DNA of 57,064 nucleotides from DAORHV01 sp964458645 (lineage in GTDB: Bacteria > Patescibacteriota > Gracilibacteria > Peribacterales > Peribacteraceae), in NCBI GenBank assembly GCA_964458645.1, contig CAYWJU010000011.1, forward strand, positions 1 to 57,064, given 5' to 3'. Made by a program: the position numbers and the translations under genes. The notes under the pieces are model-generated. The model worked only from the letters and a program-made list of their open reading frames with translations. It did not search any database and was not told the origin of the DNA. Shown piece by piece: positions 45,661 to 54,543 of this stretch (its first letter is position 1; every line of letters starts with the position of its first letter).

Positions 45661-48600
45661 GTGCATTCCATTCACGATTTCTCTCGGCTGGAGAGCATTC
45701 TCGGATACTTGTCTGAGAATCACCTCCATGATGTGCGCGACGCGTACAAGCTGGCTTGCGAAGCGCATGCCGGACAAACGCGTCACGACGGTTCGCCGTA
45801 CGTGAACCATGTCATCGAAGTGGCCGAGATGATCGGCCAATGGCACGGCGACCGCGATACGGTCATTGCAGCCTTGCTGCACGACGTTTTGGAAGATGCG
45901 CCGGTACAGAAAGATGAAATCGCCGGTCGTTTCGGCAGGCACGTTGCGCTCCTTGTGGACGGGGTCACCAAATTCACGAATGCCGATTTGGATCACGATC
46001 TGCCGCTGGATCGTAAAACGGAAACGCTGCGGAAGCTGTTCGATGTCATGCGGCGCGACATCCGGGTGGCAATCATTAAGCTGGCCGATCGTCTGCACAA
46101 CATTTACACCATCGATTTGTTGCCCAGTCCGGAGCGCCGCAAGCGTTTCGCGCTGGAAACGCTGAACGTGTACCACAAATTGGCATTGCACTTGGGCATG
46201 CGCGATGTACGCCAGACTTTTGCCGACTTCTGCGTACCATATGCGTTCGACGGCGACGGTGAACGTGCGAAAAAATTGCGCGATGCGGAGTGCGCCCAAG
46301 GCGAACTGCTGTTTCCCTCCATTGAGCGTCAACTGCGTGCCGAAGATGAACACAACGCATTGGAAATGCTGGAAATGCAGCCGCGCGACCTGTTGAAATT
46401 TTTGCAGCGCATGCGCGAGCGCATGTGGCAACCGGCTGCCAGCGATGCGTTCTCGGTGGTCGTGATCGTAAAAAGTGAAGAGGCGTGCTACCAGCTTCTG
46501 AAACACATCCATACGTTGTATCGCCCGGTCAGTGGCAAGTTCCGTGACTACATCGCGGTGCCGGCGGAGTCTGGTTACCGCAGCTTGCACACGCACGTCA
46601 CCCTGCCCGATGGCGTGGTGATCGACATTCGTTTGCGTACTGCAGAAATGCACGAGCAAGCCCAGTTCGGTGTGACGACGTTCTTGTTTCGCGGCGCGGG
46701 TGTCGGTCCGAAATTCTCCTGGTTGCAGCGTTCGGCGGAAATCGATTTGCAGACGCGTGAAAATAGCGGCGAGTTCTGGGATGCGCTGGAATCCGACATT
46801 CTGCGGGAAACGATGTCCGTCTGCGTGGATCGCCAGCGCATTGCCATCCCGAAGGATTCCACCGCACTGGATGCCGTTTATGCGTTGTATCGCGAACGAG
46901 CTGGCAATGCAGAGCACATCAGCATCGACGGCCAACCTGCGGCGTTATCGCACATCCTGAAGTCCGATGATGACGTGTACGTGACCATGGCTGATCATGA
47001 AGTGATTACGTTCGATTGGCTCAAATATGTAAAAACACGATTGGCACGCTCCATGATCGTCGACGTGCTGAAGCAGCGTGACCGTTCCGAGAAGATCATG
47101 CTTGGTATGGATTTGCTGCAGCGCGAACTCGACTTCTACAAAAAGGGTCTTGTGCGCGATTTGCCAAAAGCCAAGCAACAGCATGTTGCAGATCACTTCC
47201 GTCGTCGCGATTTCGAGGACGTCATCACCATGATCGGAGAAGGCGTGCTTCGCGCGCGCGATATTGTTTTCTACTTGTATCCGGAGCATCGTCGATTCCC
47301 CTTCGTTCGCTTGTTGCAGCGCAAAGGCTATAACTTCCGTTTGTGCGTATCGGGCACCTCCGATCGCCAGCGCGATGTGCAAGTTCGTCTGAATCAGCTG
47401 ATTCAAGAGGCGGATGTGAGTATTACGGGAACAATCATTCGTTTCGATGCCGCGACGCACACGTTCGAAATTTATCTGTCCGGCGCATCACTTGATCGTC
47501 TGCATTTCGCTGACTTCATCGACATCTTGGAGCGCCAAGATTGGATTTCCAAAGTGCAAACGATGTTGTCCATGCATCAACGAGCCGGCCTGACGCTTTC
47601 GTTCCTCGTGGCTCTGGGCGTTTTGGTCGGCTACGTGCTGTTGTTGCCACAGTACTACAAGACGTTTGCCGACGTTCCGTCGATGCCGCTGTTCTTGCTG
47701 CATGTGTTGCCGCTGATTCCCATCTTGGGTGCCAACTACTATTTCTTGTCCCTGCTGCAGCATTACGTGCTGAGCATGCGTCGCGAGCAGTGGTTCTTCG
47801 GTCTTGGTTTCGTCCTCAACGTCTTCGGCGTGTTGCTTGTCATGTGGAAGTTACCGGTGCTTACCGGCCAAGTTCCGCTGCTGATGGTGTTGTTCCTGTT
47901 TACGTTTGCCATGCTGTTCTTGGGGTACCGATTCGTGCGTACATTGTTCGAGTTGGAGCCTCGCCGTGCGCCTGGTGCAGCTCTTACCATCGCCGGGGCC
48001 AAGAGCATGAAGAATGCCAAGCGCCAAAAAATCACGGGGTACCTGTTGCGATTCGGAGCCGTATTTATTTGGGGCATCGAACCGGTGCTGATCCGCTACA
48101 CGTCGATCCAAACCCTCAGTCCACTCTTGCGCGTGCATATTTGGGCCGTGGCCGGAGCGATATCGGGCTTTGTGGCGATCTTCATTCTGAATTTGTTCTA
48201 TAAGTCGGGCCAAAAACTGGCCTACAAGACCCCGTACAATCGCTATTTCTGGATCATCGTTTTTGCCAACTTGTCGTATAACTACTTCCTGCACAAGAGT
48301 CTGCTGTTCACCACCGCCACGAACGTGAACTTGGTGCTCAGCTACGCGCCGGTATTCGCATTGCTGCTGGCGTTCTTGGTTTGGCGCCGCCGCATTTCGT
48401 ACCTGAATTCACCCAAGAGCATTCAGCAGATTTTCATGTTGTTCGGCCTCAGTGCGCTCGGCGGAACCATGCTGGTGTACAACGATTTCCAAACCACCGC
48501 TCAAGGCGCGCTTGGCGACTTGTTCGCGCTCATGATCGCGTTTTCGGACGTTGCCTTCATGATGAGCAACATTCACTACGTGAAATACAGCGGCGTGGCC

Positions 48601-48978
48601 ACCAATACCATCTCGCTCGCCACGCATCACTTCGTCTGGATCGCGGCTGTTACCTTGGCGATGATCGTGGGTGGCAATCTCTTCTTCGGTCTCGACATCA
48701 CCTTCAATCTGACCATGAATCAGTGGGTGACCAATATCGGCGTGGGCGTCATTACACTTGTTGGACTGGTACTCACGTTCGAAGCATTCAAGCGCATCGA
48801 CGGCTTGTTGGCGTTCATGATGCTGAACTTGGCGCCGTTCATCGCGTTCCTGTTTGAGTTGCTGTTCTTCCGCCACACCATCAATACAAACGTGCTGTTC
48901 TTCGTCGGAGGAGGGCTTATCGTCGCTGCATCCATCGTTGCCGAAGTCATCAACTCACGTTGCGAGAAAGTCGTCTGA
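45661..48978 (+). CDS. RelA/SpoT-homolog fused to a ten-helix EamA/DMT-type transporter
   Basis: The product has 1105 residues. The HD hydrolase domain has His50 (YVNH), His74-Asp75 (ALLHDVLED) and Asp143 (LADRLHN). A synthetase-like region (about 262-345) keeps FRDYIAVPAESGYRSLHTHV and RLRTAEMHEQAQFG, but the usual upstream GRxKxxxS-type segment is not evident. A TGS domain (about 385-447) and an ACT-like domain (about 556-635) follow. Four helices (about 643-760) come next, then an EamA-type DMT domain (about 790-1095) opening FGAVFIWGIEPVL. There is no stop or frameshift. The start is GTG 45661 because an in-frame TAA lies just upstream. (p)ppGpp hydrolase activity is likely, synthetase uncertain. 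Confidence 0.88.
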   Translation: MHSIHDFSRLESILGYLSENHLHDVRDAYKLACEAHAGQTRHDGSPYVNHVIEVAEMIGQWHGDRDTVIAALLHDVLEDAPVQKDEIAGRFGRHVALLVDGVTKFTNADLDHDLPLDRKTETLRKLFDVMRRDIRVAIIKLADRLHNIYTIDLLPSPERRKRFALETLNVYHKLALHLGMRDVRQTFADFCVPYAFDGDGERAKKLRDAECAQGELLFPSIERQLRAEDEHNALEMLEMQPRDLLKFLQRMRERMWQPAASDAFSVVVIVKSEEACYQLLKHIHTLYRPVSGKFRDYIAVPAESGYRSLHTHVTLPDGVVIDIRLRTAEMHEQAQFGVTTFLFRGAGVGPKFSWLQRSAEIDLQTRENSGEFWDALESDILRETMSVCVDRQRIAIPKDSTALDAVYALYRERAGNAEHISIDGQPAALSHILKSDDDVYVTMADHEVITFDWLKYVKTRLARSMIVDVLKQRDRSEKIMLGMDLLQRELDFYKKGLVRDLPKAKQQHVADHFRRRDFEDVITMIGEGVLRARDIVFYLYPEHRRFPFVRLLQRKGYNFRLCVSGTSDRQRDVQVRLNQLIQEADVSITGTIIRFDAATHTFEIYLSGASLDRLHFADFIDILERQDWISKVQTMLSMHQRAGLTLSFLVALGVLVGYVLLLPQYYKTFADVPSMPLFLLHVLPLIPILGANYYFLSLLQHYVLSMRREQWFFGLGFVLNVFGVLLVMWKLPVLTGQVPLLMVLFLFTFAMLFLGYRFVRTLFELEPRRAPGAALTIAGAKSMKNAKRQKITGYLLRFGAVFIWGIEPVLIRYTSIQTLSPLLRVHIWAVAGAISGFVAIFILNLFYKSGQKLAYKTPYNRYFWIIVFANLSYNYFLHKSLLFTTATNVNLVLSYAPVFALLLAFLVWRRRISYLNSPKSIQQIFMLFGLSALGGTMLVYNDFQTTAQGALGDLFALMIAFSDVAFMMSNIHYVKYSGVATNTISLATHHFVWIAAVTLAMIVGGNLFFGLDITFNLTMNQWVTNIGVGVITLVGLVLTFEAFKRIDGLLAFMMLNLAPFIAFLFELLFFRHTINTNVLFFVGGGLIVAASIVAEVINSRCEKVV

Positions 48979-48987
48979 CGTGCTTTT

Positions 48988-49704
48988 TCAGCCGAAGACT
49001 TGGCCCAAGATACTGCGTCCTTGTGACTTTTGGCGATCGGGCAAGAACGGGTTGAGCGTCTCGGCGAACGTACGGAGATTGCGACTTTGCAGATACACGC
49101 TGCCCGGCCCGGTGAATACGCAGGCGAGCCCTTCGCCGCTGGTTACCATGTTCACGATGTCGCCGCCGACCGACTTGATTTCGTACTGCATGGAAGAGGG
49201 GAACGCCACCAAGTGGCCGTTGTCCACGATGAACTGCTTTCCTGCCGGGATGTCTTTGCGGAAGATGCCGCCGAAACTGGAGACGAACATGGTGCCGACA
49301 CCCTTGGCCTTGATCATGAAGATGCCCTCGCCGCCTACGAAACCTTTCCAACCGGTGAATTTCGCATCAGTCGCGATATTCTCTGTGGACGCCAAAAACG
49401 CGCCGCCCTGCACCACGTATTCTTCGCCCTTCAGCTCAATGGCCTCAATGTCACCTACCGCACGCGGTGCCAGGTAGATTTCCGTGGAGTCATCTTTGGC
49501 GGTGATCGCCGTTACGAAGAAGCTTTCGTTCGTGAGAATGGTGCGCTTCAGCGCCTGCCACATGCCGCCCTGCATTTTCCCTTCGATTGTTGCCCCGGCG
49601 TCCATGGCCAGCATTGCGCCGGTCTCCGTCCAGAGTTTTTCACCCCGTGCGAGCGTGCATTTGAGTGCCGAATATGACGGTCGGAGAATGATGTCGTGCT
49701 GCAT
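48988..49704 (-). CDS. AIM24/TIGR00266-family protein
   Basis: The protein has 238 residues and is a beta-rich single domain. It has FTQ-free N-terminus ALKCTLARGEKLWTETGAML, then AMDAGATIEGK, a GGMWQALKRTILTNESFF segment, GGEGIFMIKAKGVGTMFVSS and a closing GPGSVYLQSRN. This matches the TIGR00266/AIM24 family of trefoil-like proteins of unknown function. ATG 49704 is supported by a C-rich leader (GTTCGTTCCCCCACATCGC) and a -10 TATTCT further upstream. It is divergent from the PAP2-like gene. Confidence 0.85.
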   Translation of the reverse strand: MQHDIILRPSYSALKCTLARGEKLWTETGAMLAMDAGATIEGKMQGGMWQALKRTILTNESFFVTAITAKDDSTEIYLAPRAVGDIEAIELKGEEYVVQGGAFLASTENIATDAKFTGWKGFVGGEGIFMIKAKGVGTMFVSSFGGIFRKDIPAGKQFIVDNGHLVAFPSSMQYEIKSVGGDIVNMVTSGEGLACVFTGPGSVYLQSRNLRTFAETLNPFLPDRQKSQGRSILGQVFG

Positions 49705-49770
49705 GCGATGTGGGGGAACGAACCGGCCATAGAATAGTCCAAAATTGGCCGACGAGGTAGAATCTCTCTC

Positions 49771-50463
49771 ATGTCCCGTACCTTCTCCTACAAGCTCAAT
49801 GCGGCCTTGCGCGATACGCGCTGGCGTCACCTGCTTTTCTCGGCATTGCCGGTCGTGGTGGTGTGTGGTTTCCTGAGTATGGCAGCACAGCATGCCGCTA
49901 CGCACTTGGGCTATGCTCAGCCACCCGCCCGCGATTTGTTACTCGATCGGTTGCCGGCCATAGACCTGTTTGGTTTTATTGTCTGGGGCCCAGTGCTCAT
50001 GACGATCGCATTGCTTTGGATTCTCCTGCGTAATCTTGAATACGTACCGTTTACACTCAAGGCCATTGGCCTGCTGTTCGCGGTACGCGCGTTCTTCATG
50101 GTGCTCACTCCTTTGGGTCTTCGGCCCGACGTCATCGATCCGGGGTATGGCGGATTGCTCAAGGCGCTCGTGTATAACCCGGGCACCAATGACTTCTTCT
50201 TTTCAGGGCATACTGCCTATCCATTTCTCTGCGCTCTTCTTTTCTGGGAAAAGCCGGCGGTTCGTTTGATGTTCCTGTTGTTTTCGGCGCTGTTCGGGAT
50301 CACGGTATTACTGGCACATGCGCACTACTCGATTGACGTTTTCGCTGTTCCGTTCATGGCCGGCGGTGTACTCTGGTGGGCGAAGAAAGTCTTCGCGGCG
50401 GACTATGCCTATATTCTGTCGCTGACGCCTGAGAATCCCGTTGATCCCACTTCCGGCGCGTAA
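49771..50463 (+). CDS. PAP2-superfamily (sphingomyelin-synthase-like C-type) membrane phosphatase
   Basis: The protein has 230 residues with about six helices. The two active-site blocks are NDFFFSGHTAYPF (SGHT) and HAHYSIDVFAVPF (HYSIDV), the pattern of the PAP2-C subgroup that also includes sphingomyelin synthases. It may remove or exchange lipid phosphate head groups. The -10 TAGAAT (49758-49763) lies 7 bases before ATG 49771. Two glycosyltransferase genes follow in the same direction, so a lipid-carrier role in glycan synthesis is possible. Confidence 0.78.
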   Translation: MSRTFSYKLNAALRDTRWRHLLFSALPVVVVCGFLSMAAQHAATHLGYAQPPARDLLLDRLPAIDLFGFIVWGPVLMTIALLWILLRNLEYVPFTLKAIGLLFAVRAFFMVLTPLGLRPDVIDPGYGGLLKALVYNPGTNDFFFSGHTAYPFLCALLFWEKPAVRLMFLLFSALFGITVLLAHAHYSIDVFAVPFMAGGVLWWAKKVFAADYAYILSLTPENPVDPTSGA

Positions 50464-50487
50464 GCGCCGCTCCCGTTTCCCGCGCCC

Positions 50488-51204
50488 ATGAAGACCATCA
50501 GTCTCGTGATTCCGGCATATAACGAAGAGAAGTACATCGGCGCCTGTCTGGAGCACGCCATCCGCAACAAACCTTCCAACTTGAAGGAGATCGTGGTGGT
50601 GGATAACGCCAGCACCGACGGCACCGCCAAGCTTGCCGCGAGCTTTCCCGGTGTGCGCGTGGTGCGCGAGGAAAAGAAAGGCCTGACCAGCGCCCGTGCA
50701 TGCGGTCTGCAGTCCGCCACCGGCGACATCCTGGCCTACGTGGATGCCGATACGCGCATTCCGGCCGGCTGGTTCGAGCGCATCAATGCCGAATTTGCCA
50801 CAAACCCCAAGCTGGTGTGTCTCAGCGGCCCGTACGATTACTACGACCTGACCGGCTTCAACCGTTTTGCGGTGTGCGTGTGGTGGAACATCTTGGCAAT
50901 GCCGCTCTACTGGATCGCCGGATTCATGGTGGTGGGTGGCAACTTCGCTGCGCTGCGTGAGTCGCTGGTGAACATCGGCGGCTTCGATACCAGCATCGCG
51001 TTCTACGGTGAGGACACCAATATTGCCCGCCGTTTGCACGAACAGGGGAAGGTGAAGTTCTCGCTGCGATTCACAATGTTCACATCGGCCCGCCGCCTGA
51101 AGGGGGAAGGTCTGTTCAAGATCGCGGCCGTGTACGCCGCCAATTTTTTCTCCGAAGCCATTCTCCATAAGCCCGTCACCAAGGAATACATCGATATCCG
51201 CTAA
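50488..51204 (+). CDS. Family 2 glycosyltransferase, tandem copy 1
   Basis: The protein has 238 residues: ISLVIPAYNEEKYIGACLEH, IVVVDNASTDGTAKLAA, VLAYVDADTRIPAGWFERIN with the DxD motif and VVGGNFAALRESLVNIGGFD, then FYGEDTNIARRL. No C-terminal membrane helix is present. The leader before the ATG (GCCGCTCCCGTTTCCCGCGC) is pyrimidine-rich. The next gene is a close paralog 6 bases downstream of the stop. Acceptor and donor sugars are unknown. Confidence 0.9.
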   Translation: MKTISLVIPAYNEEKYIGACLEHAIRNKPSNLKEIVVVDNASTDGTAKLAASFPGVRVVREEKKGLTSARACGLQSATGDILAYVDADTRIPAGWFERINAEFATNPKLVCLSGPYDYYDLTGFNRFAVCVWWNILAMPLYWIAGFMVVGGNFAALRESLVNIGGFDTSIAFYGEDTNIARRLHEQGKVKFSLRFTMFTSARRLKGEGLFKIAAVYAANFFSEAILHKPVTKEYIDIR

Positions 51205-51210
51205 AACCGC

Positions 51211-51942
51211 ATGATCCGCCGCCTTCCGCAAACTATCAGCATCGTCATCCCCGCGCATAACGAGGAGAAGTACATTGGCGTATGCCTGAAGAGCATTCTT
51301 GCGCTGAAGCCCAAGAATCTTATTGAGATCATCGTCGTCGACAACGTGAGCACCGACAACACGGCGAAGGTCGCCAAGAAATTCTCCGGCGTGCGCGTGG
51401 TACACGAATCCAAGAAGGGGACCAATGCCGCGCGTCACCGTGGATTCACCGAAGCCAAGGGGGACTTGCTCGCTTACCTGGACGCCGATACCAAGGTGCC
51501 CAAGGGCTGGTTCGAGATGATCAACCGCGAGTTTAAGCGCGACCCGGACCTGGTATGTTTAAGCGGTCCGTACGATTTCTACGATTTGCCCGAGTGGCAG
51601 CAAAAATGGGTCAGTTTCTGGTGGGATGCGTTCGCCGTTCCAACCTCTTCGGTTATGGGGTACATGGTCGTGGGTGGGAATTTCGTCGCCAAGCGCAAGG
51701 CACTGAAGAAGGCCAGTGCGTTCGATACGGACATCTCGTTTTACGGTGACGACACCAGCATCGCCCGCCGCTTGTTCCAAGTCGGAACGGTGAAATACTC
51801 GCCCAAGTTCCGGGTCTTTACATCGGCTCGTCGCCTGCAATCCGAGGGCTTCTTTAAGACCGGGGCGACGTATGCCGCCAACTACCTTTCGGAGGCTATT
51901 CTGAAGAAGCCGACTACCAAAAAACACAAAGACATCCGTTAG
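51211..51942 (+). CDS. Family 2 glycosyltransferase, tandem copy 2
   Basis: The protein has 243 residues and aligns with copy 1 along its whole length: ISIVIPAHNEEKYIGVCLKS, IIVVDNVSTDNTAKVAK, LLAYLDADTKVPKGWFEMIN, GYMVVGGNFVAKRKALKKAS and FYGDDTSIARRLFQ. The ends also match (TTKKHKDIR against VTKEYIDIR). It is a local duplication with diverged sequence. The two probably act on the same glycan in sequence. Confidence 0.9.
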   Translation: MIRRLPQTISIVIPAHNEEKYIGVCLKSILALKPKNLIEIIVVDNVSTDNTAKVAKKFSGVRVVHESKKGTNAARHRGFTEAKGDLLAYLDADTKVPKGWFEMINREFKRDPDLVCLSGPYDFYDLPEWQQKWVSFWWDAFAVPTSSVMGYMVVGGNFVAKRKALKKASAFDTDISFYGDDTSIARRLFQVGTVKYSPKFRVFTSARRLQSEGFFKTGATYAANYLSEAILKKPTTKKHKDIR

Positions 51943-51948
51943 GTTGTT

Positions 51949-53115
51949 CTAGTGGTGGTGATGATGTGCGTGCGGATCCGGTCGCTGCACACGTCCGGTG
52001 CGGTTCTTCAGGAAATACGAAGCGCACCATGTGGAGATTGGCACCGCCAGCAGGAGCGTGGTGCTGCCGACCAGCGTGCGGACGATTTCCTCGGCGATGG
52101 TCTCGCTGTTCACAATCATCCACATCGGCACGTCTTTATTCTCACGGAACAGCAGCAGTAGCGGCAATGACGCTCCCACATAGGCCAGTGCCAGCGTGTT
52201 GATGAGTGACGCAATGTGCTCCTTACCCACCGAGAATCCGGCGCGGTACAACTGCGTGGACGTGAGTGACGGATTGGCTTTGCTGATTTCATCGATCGCC
52301 GCGGTTTGCGCCGTAGTCACGTCGTCCAGCACACCCAGGGCGCCGATAATGAATCCGCCAATCAGGAGTCCGCGCAGATTTATGCCTGCCAAAGGGCCTG
52401 TTTGCAGAAAGAGCGATTCTTCGCTCCCCATGCCGAAGAGTTGTGCGAATTTCACCGAGAACACCGCCGTGAGTGCGGCGAGTGCCAGCGTGATGCAAGT
52501 ACTGAGCAGCGCCACGCTCGTACGTTTTTTAAAGCCATGTGCCAAATAGAGTGAAGTACACGCGATGATGTACGAGCCGATAACGCTGACGAAGATCGGA
52601 TTGGCGCCGTCGGCGATCTGCGGAACAACGAACAACAGCAGCACTCCCACGCTGACGCCCAGCCCCACGATGGACATAAAACCGGTGATGCCGCCAAAGA
52701 GTATGCCGAGCACGACGAAAGCGCCGACCAGCCAATAGATTGCAGGCAGACGATAGCGTTCGCGAAATATATACCTCACAGATCCGTCGACTTTGGTCAT
52801 ACGGTCGATGATGATTTTTTCACCGACGTGCAAACGCATGTCTGAACGCGAACCCAAAATGCCGTTCTCGAGTATGAACTCACTGCCGTCGTTCATGCGC
52901 ATGCGCACCTGCTGAGTTGCATGCTCGAAGCCGTACGCGTTGTCCTGTACCTCGCTCAGCACCGCTTGCACGACGGCTACGCCGTACTCTTCGTTTATGA
53001 TGCCCTCAGGCGGTTGCGCCGGAACGAATTGGTCGGCACTTGCCAATGCGGGTGTGGCTGCGGTCGTTACTGCCGCAAACAGCAATAGATTGGCGATGAT
53101 ACGGCAGGTGTTCAT
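51949..53115 (-). CDS. YibE/F-family membrane protein with His-rich tail
   Basis: The protein has 388 residues. A signal-like helix (6-26) and a beta-rich extracytoplasmic part (about 35-125, with LHVGEKIIIDRM) are followed by eight helices with GILFGGITGFMSIVGLGVSV, FVSVIGSYIIACTSLYLAHG, GFIIGALGVLDDVTTAQ and AYVGASLPLLLLF, as in YibE/F proteins. It ends DPHAHHHHH, a natural poly-His tail that could bind metal. The ATG overlaps the ZIP gene stop (ATGA), placing it in the zur operon. The biochemical function is unknown. Confidence 0.82.
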   Translation of the reverse strand: MNTCRIIANLLLFAAVTTAATPALASADQFVPAQPPEGIINEEYGVAVVQAVLSEVQDNAYGFEHATQQVRMRMNDGSEFILENGILGSRSDMRLHVGEKIIIDRMTKVDGSVRYIFRERYRLPAIYWLVGAFVVLGILFGGITGFMSIVGLGVSVGVLLLFVVPQIADGANPIFVSVIGSYIIACTSLYLAHGFKKRTSVALLSTCITLALAALTAVFSVKFAQLFGMGSEESLFLQTGPLAGINLRGLLIGGFIIGALGVLDDVTTAQTAAIDEISKANPSLTSTQLYRAGFSVGKEHIASLINTLALAYVGASLPLLLLFRENKDVPMWMIVNSETIAEEIVRTLVGSTTLLLAVPISTWCASYFLKNRTGRVQRPDPHAHHHHH

Positions 53116-53906
53116 TCCAAATTGAGCAGGACGTACATCAGCGCCATTCCGCCGGTAATGGACAATAATTGCAGCGCACCCTGTTTCAGGCGCGTTTCTT
53201 TGTGCAGTTCGGGAATCAAATCCGAACCAGCGATGTACAACAAATTGCCGGCAGCAAAGGGGAGCATGTACTCCGCGATGTCGGCCACGTTGCGGCTGAT
53301 GAGCACGATTGCCAATGCGCCAAGAATGGACGTGCTCGCCGAGAGCATGTTCATCCAAATGGCGCGTGGCTTGCTGTAGCCGCTGTGCAGCAATACCGCC
53401 ACGTTGCCGAATTCATGCGGTATTTCGTGGAAAACCACCGCCAGCGCCGTGGAAATGCCGACCGGAATACTGGAGAGAAATGCCGCCGCAATGACGATGC
53501 CGTCGATGAAGTTGTGCATCGATTCACCGATGGTGCTCATAATGCCGACCGGATGGTGATGATGATGCGTATGTTCGCCGTTGCAGCATTTTTGGTCGGG
53601 GAGCATGTGGCAGTGGCGCCAGTGGATCAGTTTTTCGATCGCGAACGAGAACAGGATTCCTACCAACACCAACAGCATGCCGCGTGGAAAGTGTTCCGGC
53701 TGGTCTGCTGCCATCTCGGGCAGGATGTGGATGAACACGTCGCCCATCAGCGCGCCGGTGGAGAAGCTGACAATGTAGAGCAGGAGTTTCTTCATCACGC
53801 GTTCCTCGAACAGGAACAGCACGACGCCGAGTAGTGACAACAAGCTGACGCCGACGACCGAGAGCAGTGCGAGAGCGGCCGGCGAGAACTGGGAGAGTAT
53901 GGACAT
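53112..53906 (-). CDS. ZIP-family metal transporter
   Basis: The protein has 264 residues with eight helices. Helix 4 carries ESMHNFIDGIVIAAAF and helix 5 VVFHEIPHEFGN, the paired metal-binding motifs of ZIP proteins. The loop between helices 3 and 4 is His-rich (CCNGEHTHHHHHPVG). ZIP proteins import zinc, iron or manganese. It is the second gene of the operon. ATG 53906 lies shortly after the zur stop. A TTG start at 53930 would overlap zur. Confidence 0.9.
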   Translation of the reverse strand: MSILSQFSPAALALLSVVGVSLLSLLGVVLFLFEERVMKKLLLYIVSFSTGALMGDVFIHILPEMAADQPEHFPRGMLLVLVGILFSFAIEKLIHWRHCHMLPDQKCCNGEHTHHHHHPVGIMSTIGESMHNFIDGIVIAAAFLSSIPVGISTALAVVFHEIPHEFGNVAVLLHSGYSKPRAIWMNMLSASTSILGALAIVLISRNVADIAEYMLPFAAGNLLYIAGSDLIPELHKETRLKQGALQLLSITGGMALMYVLLNLE

Positions 53907-53920
53907 GGATGCGCGGGGAA

Positions 53921-54343
53921 TCAGGAACAATGCGAGCAGGTACCGCGGATCTCGCTAATATGGGTTTTGGGTGCATAGCCGCACTGTTTGGCGATGTCGT
54001 TCTCAATGTGACACAGCCGTTCGTCGTGGAACTCTTCGGTTTTGCCGCAGTCGTCGCAATGGAGGAAGCCATGATGGCCCGGCGTGTCCGGCAGTGTGCA
54101 CAAACTGAACAGGCTCTGGTACGGATGACGATGGACCGTACCGAGTTTTACGAACACGTCCAAGATGCGATACACCGTCACGACGTTGATGGCGTTACCG
54201 CGCTTTACGATGGACGCGCGGATCTCGGCGGGGGACAGCGGTTTCCTGGCAGCTGCCAACGCCTGCAGCACCGAGCGGCGAGTCTGCGTGTCACGCAGGC
54301 CGTGGCGGGCAAGGATCTTGCCGATGACGTCGGAGTCGGTCAT
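53921..54343 (-). CDS. zur: Fur-family regulator, probable zinc repressor Zur
   Basis: The protein has 140 residues. The winged helix has GLRDTQTRRSVLQAL and VVTVYRILDVFVKLG. The dimer domain has HHGFLHCDDCGKTEEFHDE and ends GTCSHCS, giving the CxxC...CxxC structural zinc site. Zinc specificity is inferred: the palindrome before this gene also precedes znuACB. ATG 54343 is chosen because an in-frame ATG at 54388 lies inside the conserved leader hairpin, and its 15 extra residues are Cys-rich and not part of the family. Confidence 0.88.
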   Translation of the reverse strand: MTDSDVIGKILARHGLRDTQTRRSVLQALAAARKPLSPAEIRASIVKRGNAINVVTVYRILDVFVKLGTVHRHPYQSLFSLCTLPDTPGHHGFLHCDDCGKTEEFHDERLCHIENDIAKQCGYAPKTHISEIRGTCSHCS

Positions 54344-54411
54344 AGAGAGTGAAAAAGAGAGACGGCAGAGGTTGCAAACGCACTTCATTTCCCAAGTGTG
54401 TGTCTGCCGTC
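54344..54411 (-). ncRNA. zur leader RNA with conserved hairpin
   Basis: GACGGCAGA (54403-54411) pairs perfectly with TCTGCCGTC (54361-54369). The loop contains GCGTTTGCAAC (54371-54381). A T/C-rich stretch leads to the ATG. Arms and loop motif are identical to those of the znuA leader, while the bases between them differ, so the shared parts look constrained. Confidence 0.65.
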
Positions 54412-54417
54412 ATGCAC

Positions 54418-54457
54418 ACCCTAGGCTGGCTCGGTATTATATGCAAATATTTTGCAT
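54418..54457 (-). promoter_or_regulatory. zur operator and promoter
   Basis: The palindrome ATGCAAATATTTTGCAT (54441-54457) contains the -35 TTGCAT (54441-54446, minus strand). A 17-bp spacer and the -10 TAGGGT (54418-54423) follow. The GACGGCAGA arm starts 6 bases after the -10. Autoregulation by Zur is likely. Confidence 0.8.
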
Positions 54458-54508
54458 TTGCAATAATTAACAAGAGTACTTGCGCAAGCTCCAGGCTCGT
54501 TCCAGCTA

Positions 54509-54536
54509 TTGCTAAAATTGTCTTATATAGTAAAAT
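54509..54536 (+). promoter_or_regulatory. Promoter of the methyltransferase gene
   Basis: TTGCTA (54509-54514), a 16-bp spacer and TAAAAT (54531-54536). ATG 54544 lies 7 bases after the -10, so the message is leaderless. Confidence 0.6.
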
Positions 54537-54543
54537 AGTAAAT

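Noticed and set aside
45526..46935. Minus-strand open frame of 469 codons
   Set aside because: Antisense to the RelA/SpoT fusion gene and lacking any recognisable domain.
54344..54388. Cys-rich N-terminal extension of the Fur-family protein starting at 54388
   Set aside because: Its codons coincide with the conserved leader hairpin, and the Fur family starts near the residue encoded at 54343.
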